From: LMUY01 sp965199165
Lineage (GTDB): Bacteria; Pseudomonadota; Alphaproteobacteria; Acetobacterales; Acetobacteraceae
Assembly (NCBI GenBank): GCA_965199165.1
Contig: OZ240681.1
Coordinates: 806,001 to 870,000 of the forward strand
DNA length: 64,000 nucleotides
Reading direction: 5' to 3'
The notes below the pieces were generated by a model. The model did no database searches. It had not been told where the DNA came from and saw only the letters and a list, made by a program, of their open reading frames with translations. Shown here piece after piece: positions 44,652 to 53,889 of this stretch (its first letter is position 1; each line of letters starts with the position of its first letter). The position numbers and the translations under genes were made by a program.

Positions 44652-45511
44652 GCGGCCGCCCTGTCCTCGCCCGCGGCGCCGCGGGCGAACCGACGCTCGA
44701 TGAGGCCTTGCCCGACCGAGAGGACCCCGACCAACGCCAGGTACCAGAGTGCGGCGACGATCAGCAGCGGCACGGTCTCGAAATTGCGGGAGTAGATGTT
44801 CTCGACCGACTGCATCAGCTCCGGCAACGCCACCACGCTGGCGATGGAGGTGTATTTCAGCATCCCGATCACCTGGTTGCCCGTTGGCGGCACGATCGCC
44901 CGCATGGCCTGCGGCAGCACGACGATCCGGAGCGTCTGCCCCGGCCGGTGGCCCAGGGCGCGGGAGGCATCCACTTGCCCGCGGTCGACCGAGAGCAGGC
45001 CCGCGCGCACGATCTCCGCCATATAGGCCGCCTCGTTGAGCCCGAGCCCCAGCAGCGCCGCGGTAAAGGAGGAGATGGCGGCGGTGGACGACACCGACAC
45101 CAGCTTCGGGCCGCCGAAGGGCACGCCCAGCGACAGGACGGGGAACAGCGCCGCCAGGTTGTACCAGAACACCAGCTGCACCAGCACCGGCACGCCGCGG
45201 AAGAACCAGATGAACGCGCGGGCACAGGCCGGCAGCACCGGGTTGGCGGCCAGCCGCGCCAGCGCCAGCCCGGCGCCCAGCACGATGCCGGCGGCCATGA
45301 CCACGACCGTCAACTCGACCGTGGTCGCGACGCCGCGCAGCACCTCCGGACTGAACAGGTACTGCGCCACCACCCCCCACTCGAAGCCAGGGTTGGTCAG
45401 CAGCTGGAACACCACCCAGGCGACGAAGAGCAAGGCGACGGCGCCGGCCACCCAGCGGCCGGGTTGCGACGGCGCCAGGATGGCCGGGGGCGCAGAGGCG
45501 GTGGCGGACAT
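44648..45511 (-). CDS. Polar amino acid type ABC transporter permease, second cassette
   Basis: A 287-residue permease with GVATTVELTVVVMAAGIVLG, FFRGVPVLVQLVFWYN and the coupling loop SRALGHRPGQTLRIVVLPQA. It resembles the permease at 8560-9432 across its length, including the extended N-terminal helix. Starts six bases after the binding-protein stop. Confidence 0.88.
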
Positions 45512-45517
45512 GGACCG

Positions 45518-46393
45518 TTACGGCAGCGGGGAGCGGATCTGCTCGATGCGGAGCGCCCCGTCCGGCACGCCGAACTCGGTCAGCAAAGCACCGTAGCTGC
45601 CGTCGGCGGCAGCACTGGCCAACGCCAGGCGCAGCGCCTCGGCCAGGGCCGTGTTGCCCTTCGCCACGACGATGCCGGACAGCGTCCGGTCGCCGGGCAG
45701 CGTGCCGTCCGACATGACGAGCTTGCCATTGGTCTTGGCGATGTAGACGCCCACCGCCCGGTCGGTGAGGAAGCCGTCGCCGCGGCCGTTGGCGACGGCC
45801 AGGTAGGTGTCGGCGCTGTCGGGGAAGGTGAGCGTGGGGATCGCCGCCTGTCCGGCCTTCACGCAGTCGGTGGACAACAGGGCGGCCACAGCCACCTGGG
45901 CGCTACCCTGCGTCACGGCCAGGGTGCGGCCGCACAGGTGGGTGGCATCGAGCCCGGCCGGACTGCCCTGCCGCACCAGCAGCCCGTATCCGGAGGCGTA
46001 GTAGTCCACGAAGCCCGCCACCTTGGCGCGCTCCGCCGTATGGCCGATCTGGTCGACGCCGATGTCATAGCGCCCGGCGGCCACGCCCGGCACGATGGAG
46101 GGGAACTTGATGTCCTCGAACTCCGCACGCAGCCCCAGCTTCGCGGCCAGCAGCCGCACCAGGCGGATGTCGAGGCCGTCCGGCCCGCCGCTGGGGGAGG
46201 CGAAGTCGAACGGCGGCCATTGCAGGGAGGTGGCGACCTTCAGCACGCCGGACGCCCGCGTCGCCTCCGGCAGCGCCGCCCGGGCCGTGTCCACCACCGC
46301 TTGCGCCCCGGCGGAGGTGGCGGCCAGCATCAGCCCGACCAGCGCGGCCCCGAAACGGCGCAGCGGGAGGGTGGAACGGCGTGGAGGCGTCAT
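45518..46393 (-). CDS. Periplasmic amino-acid-type binding protein, second cassette
   Basis: A 291-residue SBP_bac_3 receptor. Start at MTPPRRS (46393), giving a signal peptide that ends ATSAGA/Q. Domain blocks include PPFDFASPSGGPDGLDIRLV, FPSIVPGVAAGRYDIGVDQI and AVTQGSAQVAVAALL. First gene of the second cassette; it would select the substrate later oxidised by the linked monooxygenase. Confidence 0.85.
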   Translation of the reverse strand: MTPPRRSTLPLRRFGAALVGLMLAATSAGAQAVVDTARAALPEATRASGVLKVATSLQWPPFDFASPSGGPDGLDIRLVRLLAAKLGLRAEFEDIKFPSIVPGVAAGRYDIGVDQIGHTAERAKVAGFVDYYASGYGLLVRQGSPAGLDATHLCGRTLAVTQGSAQVAVAALLSTDCVKAGQAAIPTLTFPDSADTYLAVANGRGDGFLTDRAVGVYIAKTNGKLVMSDGTLPGDRTLSGIVVAKGNTALAEALRLALASAAADGSYGALLTEFGVPDGALRIEQIRSPLP

Positions 46394-46458
46394 GGCTGGG
46401 TGGTCCGCTGTGGTCCGCTGGAGATGACATGCCTCCCGCCGCAATCAATCCTCGCCGC

Positions 46459-47154
46459 TCAGTCCGGCGGGCGCAGACGGTAGCCCACGCCGGTCTCGGT
46501 GAGGATGTGGGTCGGCTGTTCGGGGACGGGTTCGATCTTCTGCCGCAGGGCGCGGATGTAGATGCGGAGGTATTGCACGTCCGTATCGCCGCCCCAGACC
46601 TCGCGCAGCACCTGCTTGTGGGTGAGCACCTTGCCCGCATGGGCCACCAGAAGCCGGAGGATCTCATACTCGCGGCGGGAGAACTTCACGTCCGCGCCCC
46701 GCACCGTCACCGTCCGCCGCACGAGGTCGACCACCAGGTCGCCGCCGCGATAGATCGGCCGCTCGCCGCCCTGCTGCAGCCGGTGGCGCTGGGCGGCGCG
46801 GATGCGGGCGAACAGCTCGTCGATGCCGAACGGCTTGGTGACGAAGTCATCCGCCCCTTCGTCCAATGCCGCCACCTTGCTGCCCTCGTCATCGCGGCTG
46901 GACAGCACGATGATCGGCAGCAGCGCTCCGGCGGCGCGGATCTGGCGGATGACGGCCAGCCCGTCCATGTCCGGCAGCCCGAGGTCGAGCACGACCAGGT
47001 CGGCACCGTTGCGCCGCACGCAGTCCAGGGCCAGCCCACCATCCGCCGCCTCCGACACGGTGAAGCCCTGGGCGGCCAGCCCGGCCCGCAGGAAGCGCAG
47101 GATGGCCGGCTCGTCGTCCACCACCAGCACGCGAAGCGAGTTGGCGTCTGCCAT
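46459..47154 (-). CDS. kdpE: KdpE-like OmpR-family response regulator
   Basis: A 231-residue regulator. The receiver domain has acidic DDE near residue 14, the phosphoacceptor Asp in VVLDLGLPDMDG and Lys in FVTKPFG. The C-terminal winged helix reads LVAHAGKVLTHKQVLREVWG and YLRIYIRALRQKIE, the strongly conserved KdpE pattern. KdpE with KdpD controls the high-affinity K+ ATPase. No kdpD or kdpFABC is adjacent, so it is an orphan here. AAGGAG precedes the ATG. Confidence 0.85.
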   Translation of the reverse strand: MADANSLRVLVVDDEPAILRFLRAGLAAQGFTVSEAADGGLALDCVRRNGADLVVLDLGLPDMDGLAVIRQIRAAGALLPIIVLSSRDDEGSKVAALDEGADDFVTKPFGIDELFARIRAAQRHRLQQGGERPIYRGGDLVVDLVRRTVTVRGADVKFSRREYEILRLLVAHAGKVLTHKQVLREVWGGDTDVQYLRIYIRALRQKIEPVPEQPTHILTETGVGYRLRPPD

Positions 47155-47286
47155 CGGGCCGGTCTCTCCTTGTCATCCGCGCCGGCCGGCACGGCCCATC
47201 CGAGGCATACGCCGCCCGGTGTTCCGCCACCACCACGGACACGGTCGGAGAAGCCGATGGGGCCGACAGCACCGCTTGCGCACCAC

Positions 47287-47334
47287 CGTAGGACAGCACC
47301 GCTGGTGCGTTGCCAAAGCGCGACGCACCCTACG
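47287..47334. repeat. Palindromic GTAGG element (short copy)
   Basis: Begins CGTAGGACAGCACCGC and ends GACGCACCCTACG, with GGTGCGTTGCCAAAGCGCGACGCACC-type internal symmetry (GTGCGT...ACGCAC). Related to the 41957 and 51684 elements but the left arm is diverged. It lies between kdpE and the NTF2-like gene. Confidence 0.65.
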
Positions 47335-47352
47335 GGAATCGGACGGTCCGCG

Positions 47353-47721
47353 TCACTCCTGGCCGGGTTGGACCAGCGGCGGCGTCTGCTGGTGCTGGAT
47401 CACCTGCCACTTGTCGTGCTCGAGGCGGCGGTAGACCGTCGTGCAGTGCGCCTCGTAGGCCTGTTCGCCCTCCCGCTCCGCCCGCGCGAGATAGGCGATC
47501 ACGATCAGGCCCTCCTGCGGCCGGGCGACCTGGCGCTCCGTCAGCGCGACCCGGGTCCAGCGCGGCGTGCGGGCAACCGCCTCCGCCGCCTGCCGCCCGG
47601 TCACGATGAAGGGCTTGGCCGGCAGCACCATGAGGCACTCCGCGTCGATCGTGGCGCGATAGTTCTCAGCATCGCCCGTCCACAGGCCTGCTTCCGAGCC
47701 CCAGATCCGATCGTCGTCCAT
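47353..47721 (-). CDS. NTF2-like/SnoaL-type small protein
   Basis: A 122-residue protein with the curved-sheet pattern of NTF2-like domains: helix, WTGDAENYRATIDAECLMVL, then VYRRLEHDKWQVIQHQQTP, which matches the last two strands of DUF4440/SnoaL proteins. It could be an enzyme or a binding protein. GGAGG lies nine to ten bases before the ATG. No operon partner. Confidence 0.7.
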   Translation of the reverse strand: MDDDRIWGSEAGLWTGDAENYRATIDAECLMVLPAKPFIVTGRQAAEAVARTPRWTRVALTERQVARPQEGLIVIAYLARAEREGEQAYEAHCTTVYRRLEHDKWQVIQHQQTPPLVQPGQE

Positions 47722-47880
47722 CCGCGCTTCCCTCCGTTGGTCAGGCTACAGCGCGGCAGGCCGCGGATCGTTCACCAGCCGCGGCCGTCGGTCGATTGAC
47801 TGGAAGCCGAAACCGACCGCATTTGCCACCGGCAGGCCCCGGCACGGCAATCCGGGTGCGCATGCGGGGAACGTGCATCG

Positions 47881-49392
47881 GTGGACTTCGACCTGCTCAT
47901 CGTCGGCGGCGGCATCAACGGCGTCGGGATCGCCCGCGACGCCGCCGGGCGCGGGCTGCGCGTGCTGTTGTGCGAGAAAGGCGACCTCGCGGCCGCCACG
48001 TCGTCCTCGTCCAGCAAGCTGATCCATGGCGGCCTGCGCTACCTGGAACAGTATGAGTTCCGCCTCGTGCGCGAGGCGCTGGTCGAGCGCGAGGTCCTGC
48101 TGCGGATAGCACCGCACATCGCGTGGCCGATGCGCTTCGTGCTGCCGCACGCGCCGGAGCAGCGGCCGGCCTGGATGATCCGGCTCGGCCTGTTCCTCTA
48201 CGACCACATCGGCGGCCGGGTCAGCCTGCCCGGCACGCGCCGGCTGGACCTGCGCCGGGCGCCGCAGGGCGCGCCGCTGCGGGCGGAGTTCCGCAGGGGG
48301 TTCGAATACTCCGATTGCTGGGTGGACGATGCGCGCCTGGTCGCCTTGAACGCCATGGACGCGCGGGAGCGCGGCGCGACCATCCTGACCCGGACCGCCT
48401 GCCTATCCGCCGCTGCGGACGGGGCGGCATGGCGGGTGACGCTCGCGGACGGCGACACGGGGGCGCTGCGGACGGTCACCGCGCGGATCCTGGTCAACGC
48501 GGCCGGACCCTGGGTGGAGGACGTGCTTGGCGGCCGCGCGGGCGTCAACGACGGCCCGCACGCGCGCCTCGTCAAAGGCAGCCACATCGTGCTGCCCAGG
48601 CTCTACGATGGCGAGCAGGCCTACATCCTGCAGAACGACGACGACCGGGTGGTGTTCGTCATCCCGTACGAGGGTGGCTACTCGCTCGTCGGCACGACCG
48701 ACATCCCGTTCACCGGTGACCCGGCACATGTCGCGATCGAGCCCGCGGAGGCGGCCTATCTCTGCCGCGCGGTGTCCCGCTACTTCGCGGCGCCCGTGCA
48801 GCCCTCCAGCATCGTGCACAGCTATTCCGGCGTCCGTTCGCTGCACGACGACAAGTCCGACGACCCCTCCTCCGTCACGCGGGACTACGTGCTCGACTTC
48901 CGGTCGGTGCCGGCGCCGGTGCTGTCCGTGTTCGGGGGCAAGATCACGACCTATCGCCGCCTGGCCGAGCACGCGATGGACAAGCTGCTGCCCCACCTCC
49001 AGGCGCCCCGCCCGAAGGCGTGGACCGGCCTGGCGCCGCTGCCCGGGGGCGACCTGCCCGGTGGGGATTTCACCGGCTTCCTGGCGTCGTTGCAGGCCGC
49101 GTATCCGTGGCTACCCGCCGCCCTGGCGCATCGGCTCGCCCGCGCCTACGGCACCCGCGCCGAAGCCGTGCTTGCCGGCGCGCAGGGCTTGGCCGACTTG
49201 GGCGAGGCGTTCGGCGGCGGCCTCACCGCGGCGGAACTGCGCTACATGATGCAGCAGGAATGGGCCCGCACCGCGGAAGACGCGCTGTGGCGCCGGTCCA
49301 AGCTCGGGCTGCACCTGTCGGCCGCCGAGATCGCCCGCGTGGCCGACTGGATGCGCGCGCGCACCACCCAGCCAGAGGCCGCGCTTGGCTGA
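47881..49392 (+). CDS. glpD: Aerobic glycerol-3-phosphate dehydrogenase GlpD
   Basis: A 503-residue FAD enzyme that oxidises glycerol 3-phosphate to dihydroxyacetone phosphate and feeds electrons to quinone at the inner membrane. FAD motif LLIVGGGINGVGIARDAAGR, SSSSSKLIHGGLRYLEQYEF, and FGGKITTYRRLAEHAMDKL are diagnostic. GTG start. It overlaps glpK by eight bases, so glycerol is phosphorylated and oxidised by co-translated enzymes. No glpF or glpR is seen. Confidence 0.95.
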   Translation: MDFDLLIVGGGINGVGIARDAAGRGLRVLLCEKGDLAAATSSSSSKLIHGGLRYLEQYEFRLVREALVEREVLLRIAPHIAWPMRFVLPHAPEQRPAWMIRLGLFLYDHIGGRVSLPGTRRLDLRRAPQGAPLRAEFRRGFEYSDCWVDDARLVALNAMDARERGATILTRTACLSAAADGAAWRVTLADGDTGALRTVTARILVNAAGPWVEDVLGGRAGVNDGPHARLVKGSHIVLPRLYDGEQAYILQNDDDRVVFVIPYEGGYSLVGTTDIPFTGDPAHVAIEPAEAAYLCRAVSRYFAAPVQPSSIVHSYSGVRSLHDDKSDDPSSVTRDYVLDFRSVPAPVLSVFGGKITTYRRLAEHAMDKLLPHLQAPRPKAWTGLAPLPGGDLPGGDFTGFLASLQAAYPWLPAALAHRLARAYGTRAEAVLAGAQGLADLGEAFGGGLTAAELRYMMQQEWARTAEDALWRRSKLGLHLSAAEIARVADWMRARTTQPEAALG

Positions 49393-50860
49393 GCCCGTGC
49401 ACCTGCTGGCGATCGACCAGGGGACGACCTCCACCCGCAGCATGGTGTTCGACGCGGCGGGCAACGCGGTGGCAGTGGCACAGCGCGACCTCACGCAGTC
49501 CTACCCGCAGGACGGCTGGGTGGAGCACGATGGGGAGGAGATCTGGCGCCACGTGCTCGAGACCGCGCGCGAAGCGATTGCCGCAGCCGGCGTGCCGATC
49601 CGGGCGGTGGGCATCGCCAACCAGCGCGAGACGGCCGTGCTGTGGGACCGTGCGTCCGGCACGGCGGTCCACCCGGCCATCGTGTGGCAGGACCGCCGGA
49701 CCGCCAGCGCCTGCGCCCGGTTGCGGGGGGACGGGGTGGAGCCGCTGGTGCGGGCGCGCACCGGCTTGCTGCTGGACCCGTATTTCTCGGCCACGAAGCT
49801 GGCGTGGATGCTGGATGCGGAGCCTGCGCTACGGGCCCGCGCCGAGCGCGGCGACCTGGCCTTCGGCACCATCGACAGCTACCTCCTGTGGCGGCTGACC
49901 GAGGGCCGGGTGCATGCCACGGACGCGACCAACGCCTCCCGCACGCTCTTGTTCGACATCCACCGGCAATGCTGGGACGACGACCTGCTTCGCCTGTTCC
50001 GGATCCCGCCCGCGCTGCTGCCGGAGGTGCGGGACAGCGCGGGCCTGTTCGGCGAGACGGCGCTGCTCGGCGGCCGGCTGCCGGTGGCGGGCATCGCCGG
50101 GGACCAGCAGGCGGCGATGGTCGGGCAGGCCTGCTTCGCGCCCGGCATGGTGAAGGCGACCTACGGCACCGGCTGCTTCGCGCTGATGAACACCGGCGAC
50201 AAGGCGGTCGCCTCGGCTAACCGGATGCTCACCACGGTGGCCTACCGCATCGGCGGCGTGCCGAGCTATGCGCTGGAAGGCGCCATCTTCGTGGCGGGTG
50301 CCGCGGTCAAGTGGCTGCGGGACGGGCTCGGCGTGATCGCGCACGCGTCCGAGACGCAGGGCATGGCGACCGCGCTGGGGGACAACCACGGCGTGTACAT
50401 GGTCCCCGCCTTCGTCGGGCTGGGCGCGCCGCACTGGGCCCCCGAGGCGCGCGGGCTGATCTGCGGGCTGACGTTCGACGCGACCGCCGCCCATGTCGCC
50501 CGCGCGGCACTCGAGGCCGTCGCCTACCAGACCTTCGACCTGGCCGAAGCCATGGCGGGCGATGGGGCCGACCGCGCGCAGGCCCTCCGCGTGGATGGCG
50601 GCATGGCGGCGAACGACTGGTTCTGCCAGTTCCTCGCCGACACGCTCGGCGTGCCGGTGCAGCGCCCGGCGATGCTGGAAAGCACCGCGCTGGGTGCGGC
50701 CGTCCTGGCTGGCCTGGCGACCGGCCTCTACGCGACCCTGGCGGAGAGCAGCGCGCGGCGGGCTCCCGGGCGCTGCTTCGCCCCGGCGATGCCGACGGCC
50801 CGGCGGGACGCCCTGGTCGCAGGCTGGCACGCCGCCGTCCGGCTCGCGCTCACGCGGTAG
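49385..50860 (+). CDS. glpK: Glycerol kinase GlpK
   Basis: A 491-residue FGGY kinase that phosphorylates glycerol with ATP. It has LLAIDQGTTSTRSMVFD, HDGEEIWRHVLET, IANQRETAVLWDR, WQDRRTAS, GTIDSYLLWRLTEG and the second FGGY motif APHWAPEARGLICGLT. TTG start within glpD. It converges on the SDR gene with a 13-base gap. Confidence 0.95.
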   Translation: MAEPVHLLAIDQGTTSTRSMVFDAAGNAVAVAQRDLTQSYPQDGWVEHDGEEIWRHVLETAREAIAAAGVPIRAVGIANQRETAVLWDRASGTAVHPAIVWQDRRTASACARLRGDGVEPLVRARTGLLLDPYFSATKLAWMLDAEPALRARAERGDLAFGTIDSYLLWRLTEGRVHATDATNASRTLLFDIHRQCWDDDLLRLFRIPPALLPEVRDSAGLFGETALLGGRLPVAGIAGDQQAAMVGQACFAPGMVKATYGTGCFALMNTGDKAVASANRMLTTVAYRIGGVPSYALEGAIFVAGAAVKWLRDGLGVIAHASETQGMATALGDNHGVYMVPAFVGLGAPHWAPEARGLICGLTFDATAAHVARAALEAVAYQTFDLAEAMAGDGADRAQALRVDGGMAANDWFCQFLADTLGVPVQRPAMLESTALGAAVLAGLATGLYATLAESSARRAPGRCFAPAMPTARRDALVAGWHAAVRLALTR

Positions 50861-50873
50861 CGGGTCACCAGCC

Positions 50874-51653
50874 TCAATACGTTCCGGGATACTGGCCGCC
50901 ATCCACCAGCAGGCTCTGCCCGGTGATGAAGCCGGCATGGCCGGAGCATAGGAAGGTCACGCAGGCGCCGATCTCCTCCGCGGTGCCGTAGCGCCCGGCC
51001 GGGTTGCGGCGCTGCCGTGCCGCCCAGATGGCGTCGAACGGCTCCCCAGTGGCGTCCGACAGCCCGCGCACGTGGTCGCGCTGCGCGTCGGTCGCCACGA
51101 TGCCGGGCAGCACGTTGTTGATGGTGACGCCTTGCTTGATCGACTGCCGCGACAGCCCGGCGACGAAGCCGACCAGGCCCGAGCGCGCGCCGTTCGACAG
51201 GCCCAGCTCCGCCTGCGGCTCCTTCACGGAACGGGACACGATGTTGACGATGCGGCCCTGCCCGCGCGCCATCATGCCGTCCAGGGTGAGCCGGATCATC
51301 TCGATCGGCGCCAGCATCATCATGTCCAGGGCGCGGATCCAGGTCTCGCGCGTCCATTGCCGGAAGTCGCCCACCGGCATGCCGTCGCCGTTGTTGATCA
51401 GGATGTCCGGCGCCGGGCAGGCGGCGAGGATCGCGGCGCGTCCGGCCTCGGTGGTGAGGTCGCCCGCCACCGCTGACACCTCGGCGCCGGTGGCCGCGCG
51501 GATGTCCGCCACCGCCGCCTGCAGCGTGTCCATCCGCCGGGCGGCGATGGTCACCCGCGCCCCCTCGCCCGCCAGCGCCTGTGCCACCGCCCGCCCCATG
51601 CCGCGGCTGCCGCCGCATACGAGGGCCGCCTGCCCGGTGATCCGCATGTCCAT
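50874..51653 (-). CDS. SDR-fold protein lacking the catalytic Tyr/Lys
   Basis: A 259-residue Rossmann protein of the short-chain dehydrogenase family. The cofactor motif GGSRGMGRA (14-22) and the end block FLCSGHAGFITGQSLLVDGG are intact, and Ser140 is present (RIVNIVS). However, where YxxxK should follow 13 residues later the sequence is LSNGARSGL: Tyr is Ser153 (or Leu152) and Lys is Arg157. NNG is NNGDG. It probably binds NAD(P) but is either an atypical enzyme or non-catalytic. AAGGAA precedes the ATG. Confidence 0.82.
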   Translation of the reverse strand: MDMRITGQAALVCGGSRGMGRAVAQALAGEGARVTIAARRMDTLQAAVADIRAATGAEVSAVAGDLTTEAGRAAILAACPAPDILINNGDGMPVGDFRQWTRETWIRALDMMMLAPIEMIRLTLDGMMARGQGRIVNIVSRSVKEPQAELGLSNGARSGLVGFVAGLSRQSIKQGVTINNVLPGIVATDAQRDHVRGLSDATGEPFDAIWAARQRRNPAGRYGTAEEIGACVTFLCSGHAGFITGQSLLVDGGQYPGTY

Positions 51654-51683
51654 GGAAGTTTTCCTTGCCGCGCCTGCATCACT

Positions 51684-51774
51684 CGTAGGGTGCAATGCTC
51701 CTTCAGCATTGCACCACCAGCACGCCTCGTCTCGCCGGTTGTGGTGCAGTCCTCCAAGCGGGTTGCACCCTACC
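51684..51774. repeat. Palindromic GTAGGGTG element with strong hairpin
   Basis: The left part GTAGGGTGCAATGCT opens a perfect 11-bp hairpin (GGTGCAATGCT / AGCATTGCACC, 51689-51715, loop CCTTC). The right end reads GGGTTGCACCCTAC in inverted form. It fills the gap between the aminotransferase-fold gene and the SDR and may also stabilise mRNA ends. Confidence 0.78.
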
Positions 51775-51775
51775 T

Positions 51776-53098
51776 TCAGGCGGCTCGGGCCAATGCCACC
51801 TCGTCGAGGCTCTCGCGGAGTGCCGCGTCCAGGATCGCGGTCGCGCGGTCGATCTCGTCGTGCGACACCGTCAGGGGCGGGGCGATGCGCCACACCGACC
51901 CGCGCTCCGGACGGCGGCGGATGTTCATGCTGAGGCCCTTCTCGAAGCATTTCCTCGTCGTGCGCGCGCCGAGCTCGTGGAACGGCGTGCGGGACTCGCG
52001 GTCCTTCACCAGTTCGACGCCGAGCAGCAGGCCCTCGCCGCGGACGTCCCCGATCACCTCGTAGCGTTGCTGGAGCTCCTGCATCCGGCCGCGCAGGTAG
52101 GCGCCGACCGTCCGCGCACGCTCGACCAGCTTCTCCTGCCTGAGCACGCGGAGCACGGCCAGCCCCACCTCGCCCAGCAGCGGGTCGGACACGTGGCTCG
52201 TGTAATAGGTGAATCCTTTGCGGTGCAGGTCTTCCTCAATCGCCGGCGTCGTGATCGTCCCGGCCATGGGCAGCCCGCCGCCGAGGGTCTTCGAAACGCT
52301 CATGATGTCGGGCACGACGCCGAAGAACTCCGAACCGGTGCGGTAACCGATGCGACCGAACGCCGTCTGCGCCTCGTCGAAGATCAGCATCATGCCACGC
52401 TCGTCCGCGGCCTGACGGAGCGCCTGCATGTACGCCTTCGGCGGCACCAGCACGCCGCCGGCGCTGATGACGGGCTCGATGATGATGGCGGCCGGCTTGC
52501 CCGCCGACTGCATGTCGAACATCTTGAGACCGAGTTCGAGGCAGGCGAGCGCCGACTCCTCCTCGGTCGCCGCCTTGATGGCGGGGCGGTAGGCGTTCGG
52601 CTCCGGCATCACGAAGGTGCCGGGTGCGGGGACGCCGTAGTTCTTCCGGTCGCTCGCGAAGGAGACGCCGCTGGCCGCGCCCGTCACGCCATGCCACGAG
52701 CCGCCGACCGCCAGGACCTCGTAGCCGCCCGTGTGCATCTTCGCCATGCGAAGCGCCACCTCGTTGCTCTCGGACCCGGTGTTGATGAAGAGCGACTTGG
52801 TGAGGCCGGCGGGCATCCAGTCCTGCGCCACGGTGCGCGCCAACTCCGCCACGACCTCGGGGATCATGCCACTGAACAGGTGGAAGGCCTTGCGCCCGGC
52901 CTGGTTCACGGCCTCCACGATGGCCGGGTGGTTGTGCCCGATCGTCGCGCACATCTGCCCGGAGGTGAAGTCGAGGATTTCGCGCCCCGTGTCGTCGGTG
53001 ACGATGGTGCCCTTGGCCGACACGAACAGGTTCGGGAAGGTGTCGCCGCCATAGCGGACCATGTACTCCGTGGCGGCGTCGCGCAGCGTGGTGTCCAA
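51776..53098 (-). CDS. 2,2-dialkylglycine decarboxylase-like PLP enzyme (class III aminotransferase)
   Basis: A 440-residue PLP enzyme. It follows Burkholderia dialkylglycine decarboxylase closely: LDFTSGQMCATIGHNHPAIV with the catalytic Gln, HLFSGMIPEVV, SESNEVALRMAKMHTGGYE, SWHGVTGAASG with the Trp that stacks on PLP, FDEAQTAFGRIG, SVSKTLGGGLP with the Schiff-base Lys, and RIAPPLTVS with the carboxylate-binding Arg. That enzyme decarboxylates and transaminates alpha,alpha-disubstituted amino acids such as 2-aminoisobutyrate. TTG start, with AGGAG six bases upstream. An ordinary omega-aminotransferase is the alternative. Confidence 0.75.
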   Translation of the reverse strand: MDTTLRDAATEYMVRYGGDTFPNLFVSAKGTIVTDDTGREILDFTSGQMCATIGHNHPAIVEAVNQAGRKAFHLFSGMIPEVVAELARTVAQDWMPAGLTKSLFINTGSESNEVALRMAKMHTGGYEVLAVGGSWHGVTGAASGVSFASDRKNYGVPAPGTFVMPEPNAYRPAIKAATEEESALACLELGLKMFDMQSAGKPAAIIIEPVISAGGVLVPPKAYMQALRQAADERGMMLIFDEAQTAFGRIGYRTGSEFFGVVPDIMSVSKTLGGGLPMAGTITTPAIEEDLHRKGFTYYTSHVSDPLLGEVGLAVLRVLRQEKLVERARTVGAYLRGRMQELQQRYEVIGDVRGEGLLLGVELVKDRESRTPFHELGARTTRKCFEKGLSMNIRRRPERGSVWRIAPPLTVSHDEIDRATAILDAALRESLDEVALARAA

Positions 53099-53132
53099 GG
53101 AGGGCTCCTGTTCAAGGATGCTGGGGCGGCCA

Positions 53133-53552
53133 TCACGCGGCCATGGCAAGCGCGACCGCGAGGAAGGCGAGCCCGCAGAGCGCGTATGTGACGAGCTGTT
53201 GTGGCGCAAGCCCCAGCGGGCGCCCGGTCGCCGCCGCGAAAGGGGGATCCACCCAAGCTGTGCCCTTGAAGAGGGGCGCCAAAGCCATCGCGACGAAGTA
53301 GTTCGCCGCCGCCGCCGCAGCAATCAAGAACATCGGACGCGTCAACGGGCGCGAGCCGAACAGGATGGCAAGCGACAGCGAACCGCCCAAGATCCCCAGG
53401 AGCATCGTTTGCGCGTTGTGGAACTTCGCATGCGGCGGCCAAAGGGGGTTCCAAAGATGTTGCCGAGCCGTGGCGGGAACGATCGCGTCCGCCACTGCCC
53501 CGCCGAAGTTGAACACCGCAACGAAAGCGATGATCCATTTTGAGATTTCCAC
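53133..53552 (-). CDS. Small four-helix membrane protein
   Basis: A 139-residue protein with four hydrophobic segments and the polar motif WPPHAKFHNAQTMLLGIL between helices 1 and 2; a similar arrangement recurs in uncharacterised bacterial membrane proteins. GTG start with AAAGGA eight bases upstream. That ribosome site lies inside a long hairpin. It is 34 bases upstream of the dialkylglycine-decarboxylase-like gene on the same strand, so both may be on one transcript. Confidence 0.72.
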   Translation of the reverse strand: MEISKWIIAFVAVFNFGGAVADAIVPATARQHLWNPLWPPHAKFHNAQTMLLGILGGSLSLAILFGSRPLTRPMFLIAAAAAANYFVAMALAPLFKGTAWVDPPFAAATGRPLGLAPQQLVTYALCGLAFLAVALAMAA

Positions 53553-53553
53553 A

Positions 53554-53587
53554 GCACGTATCCTTTCCCTAACTGGAAAGGACGTGC
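53554..53587 (-). promoter_or_regulatory. Leader hairpin that pairs the ribosome-binding site
   Basis: In the minus-strand RNA, GCACGTCCTTTCC pairs with GGAAAGGA-TA-CGTGC: 13 pairs with a 2-base bulge and a 6-base loop. The 3' arm contains the AAAGGA ribosome site, and the hairpin ends one base before the GTG start of the membrane protein gene. When folded it would block translation, so it could be a thermosensor, an attenuator or a protein-binding operator. Confidence 0.6.
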
Positions 53588-53889
53588 CGGAGGCCGGCCC
53601 CGCGGGTGCGGGCGGCTCGTACGAGCGTAAATGCCACCCGGACTACCGACCGGGCTGTGACTTTTACACGTCCACCCGCTTTATCGCGGCCGGCGCAGCC
53701 TCCTGTCAATCCGCATTTTGTTCTAAATTCGAAACGACCACTGTACGGATCAGGATCGATCGCCGTGCCGGGCGGTCGAGCGAGGGATCAGCACTTTGCC
53801 CGTGGTCCGACCGGTCGTTGCCCTGCTCTGGAATCGCCGACATAGTGGCGGACCGCAACAGCGTCTGGACGCGAGGGTGGAGCGATGCA
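53588..53889. other. Divergent promoter region, no gene seen
   Basis: About 300 bases between divergent genes. It has a local AT-richer patch (TTTTGTTCTAAATTCGAAACG near 53715, shown here as TTTTGTTCTAAATTCGAAAC). Promoters for both directions are expected; none can be assigned. Confidence 0.4.

Noticed and set aside
46459..47154. A full kdp operon
   Set aside because: Only a kdpE-like gene is present; neither kdpD nor kdpFABC is adjacent.
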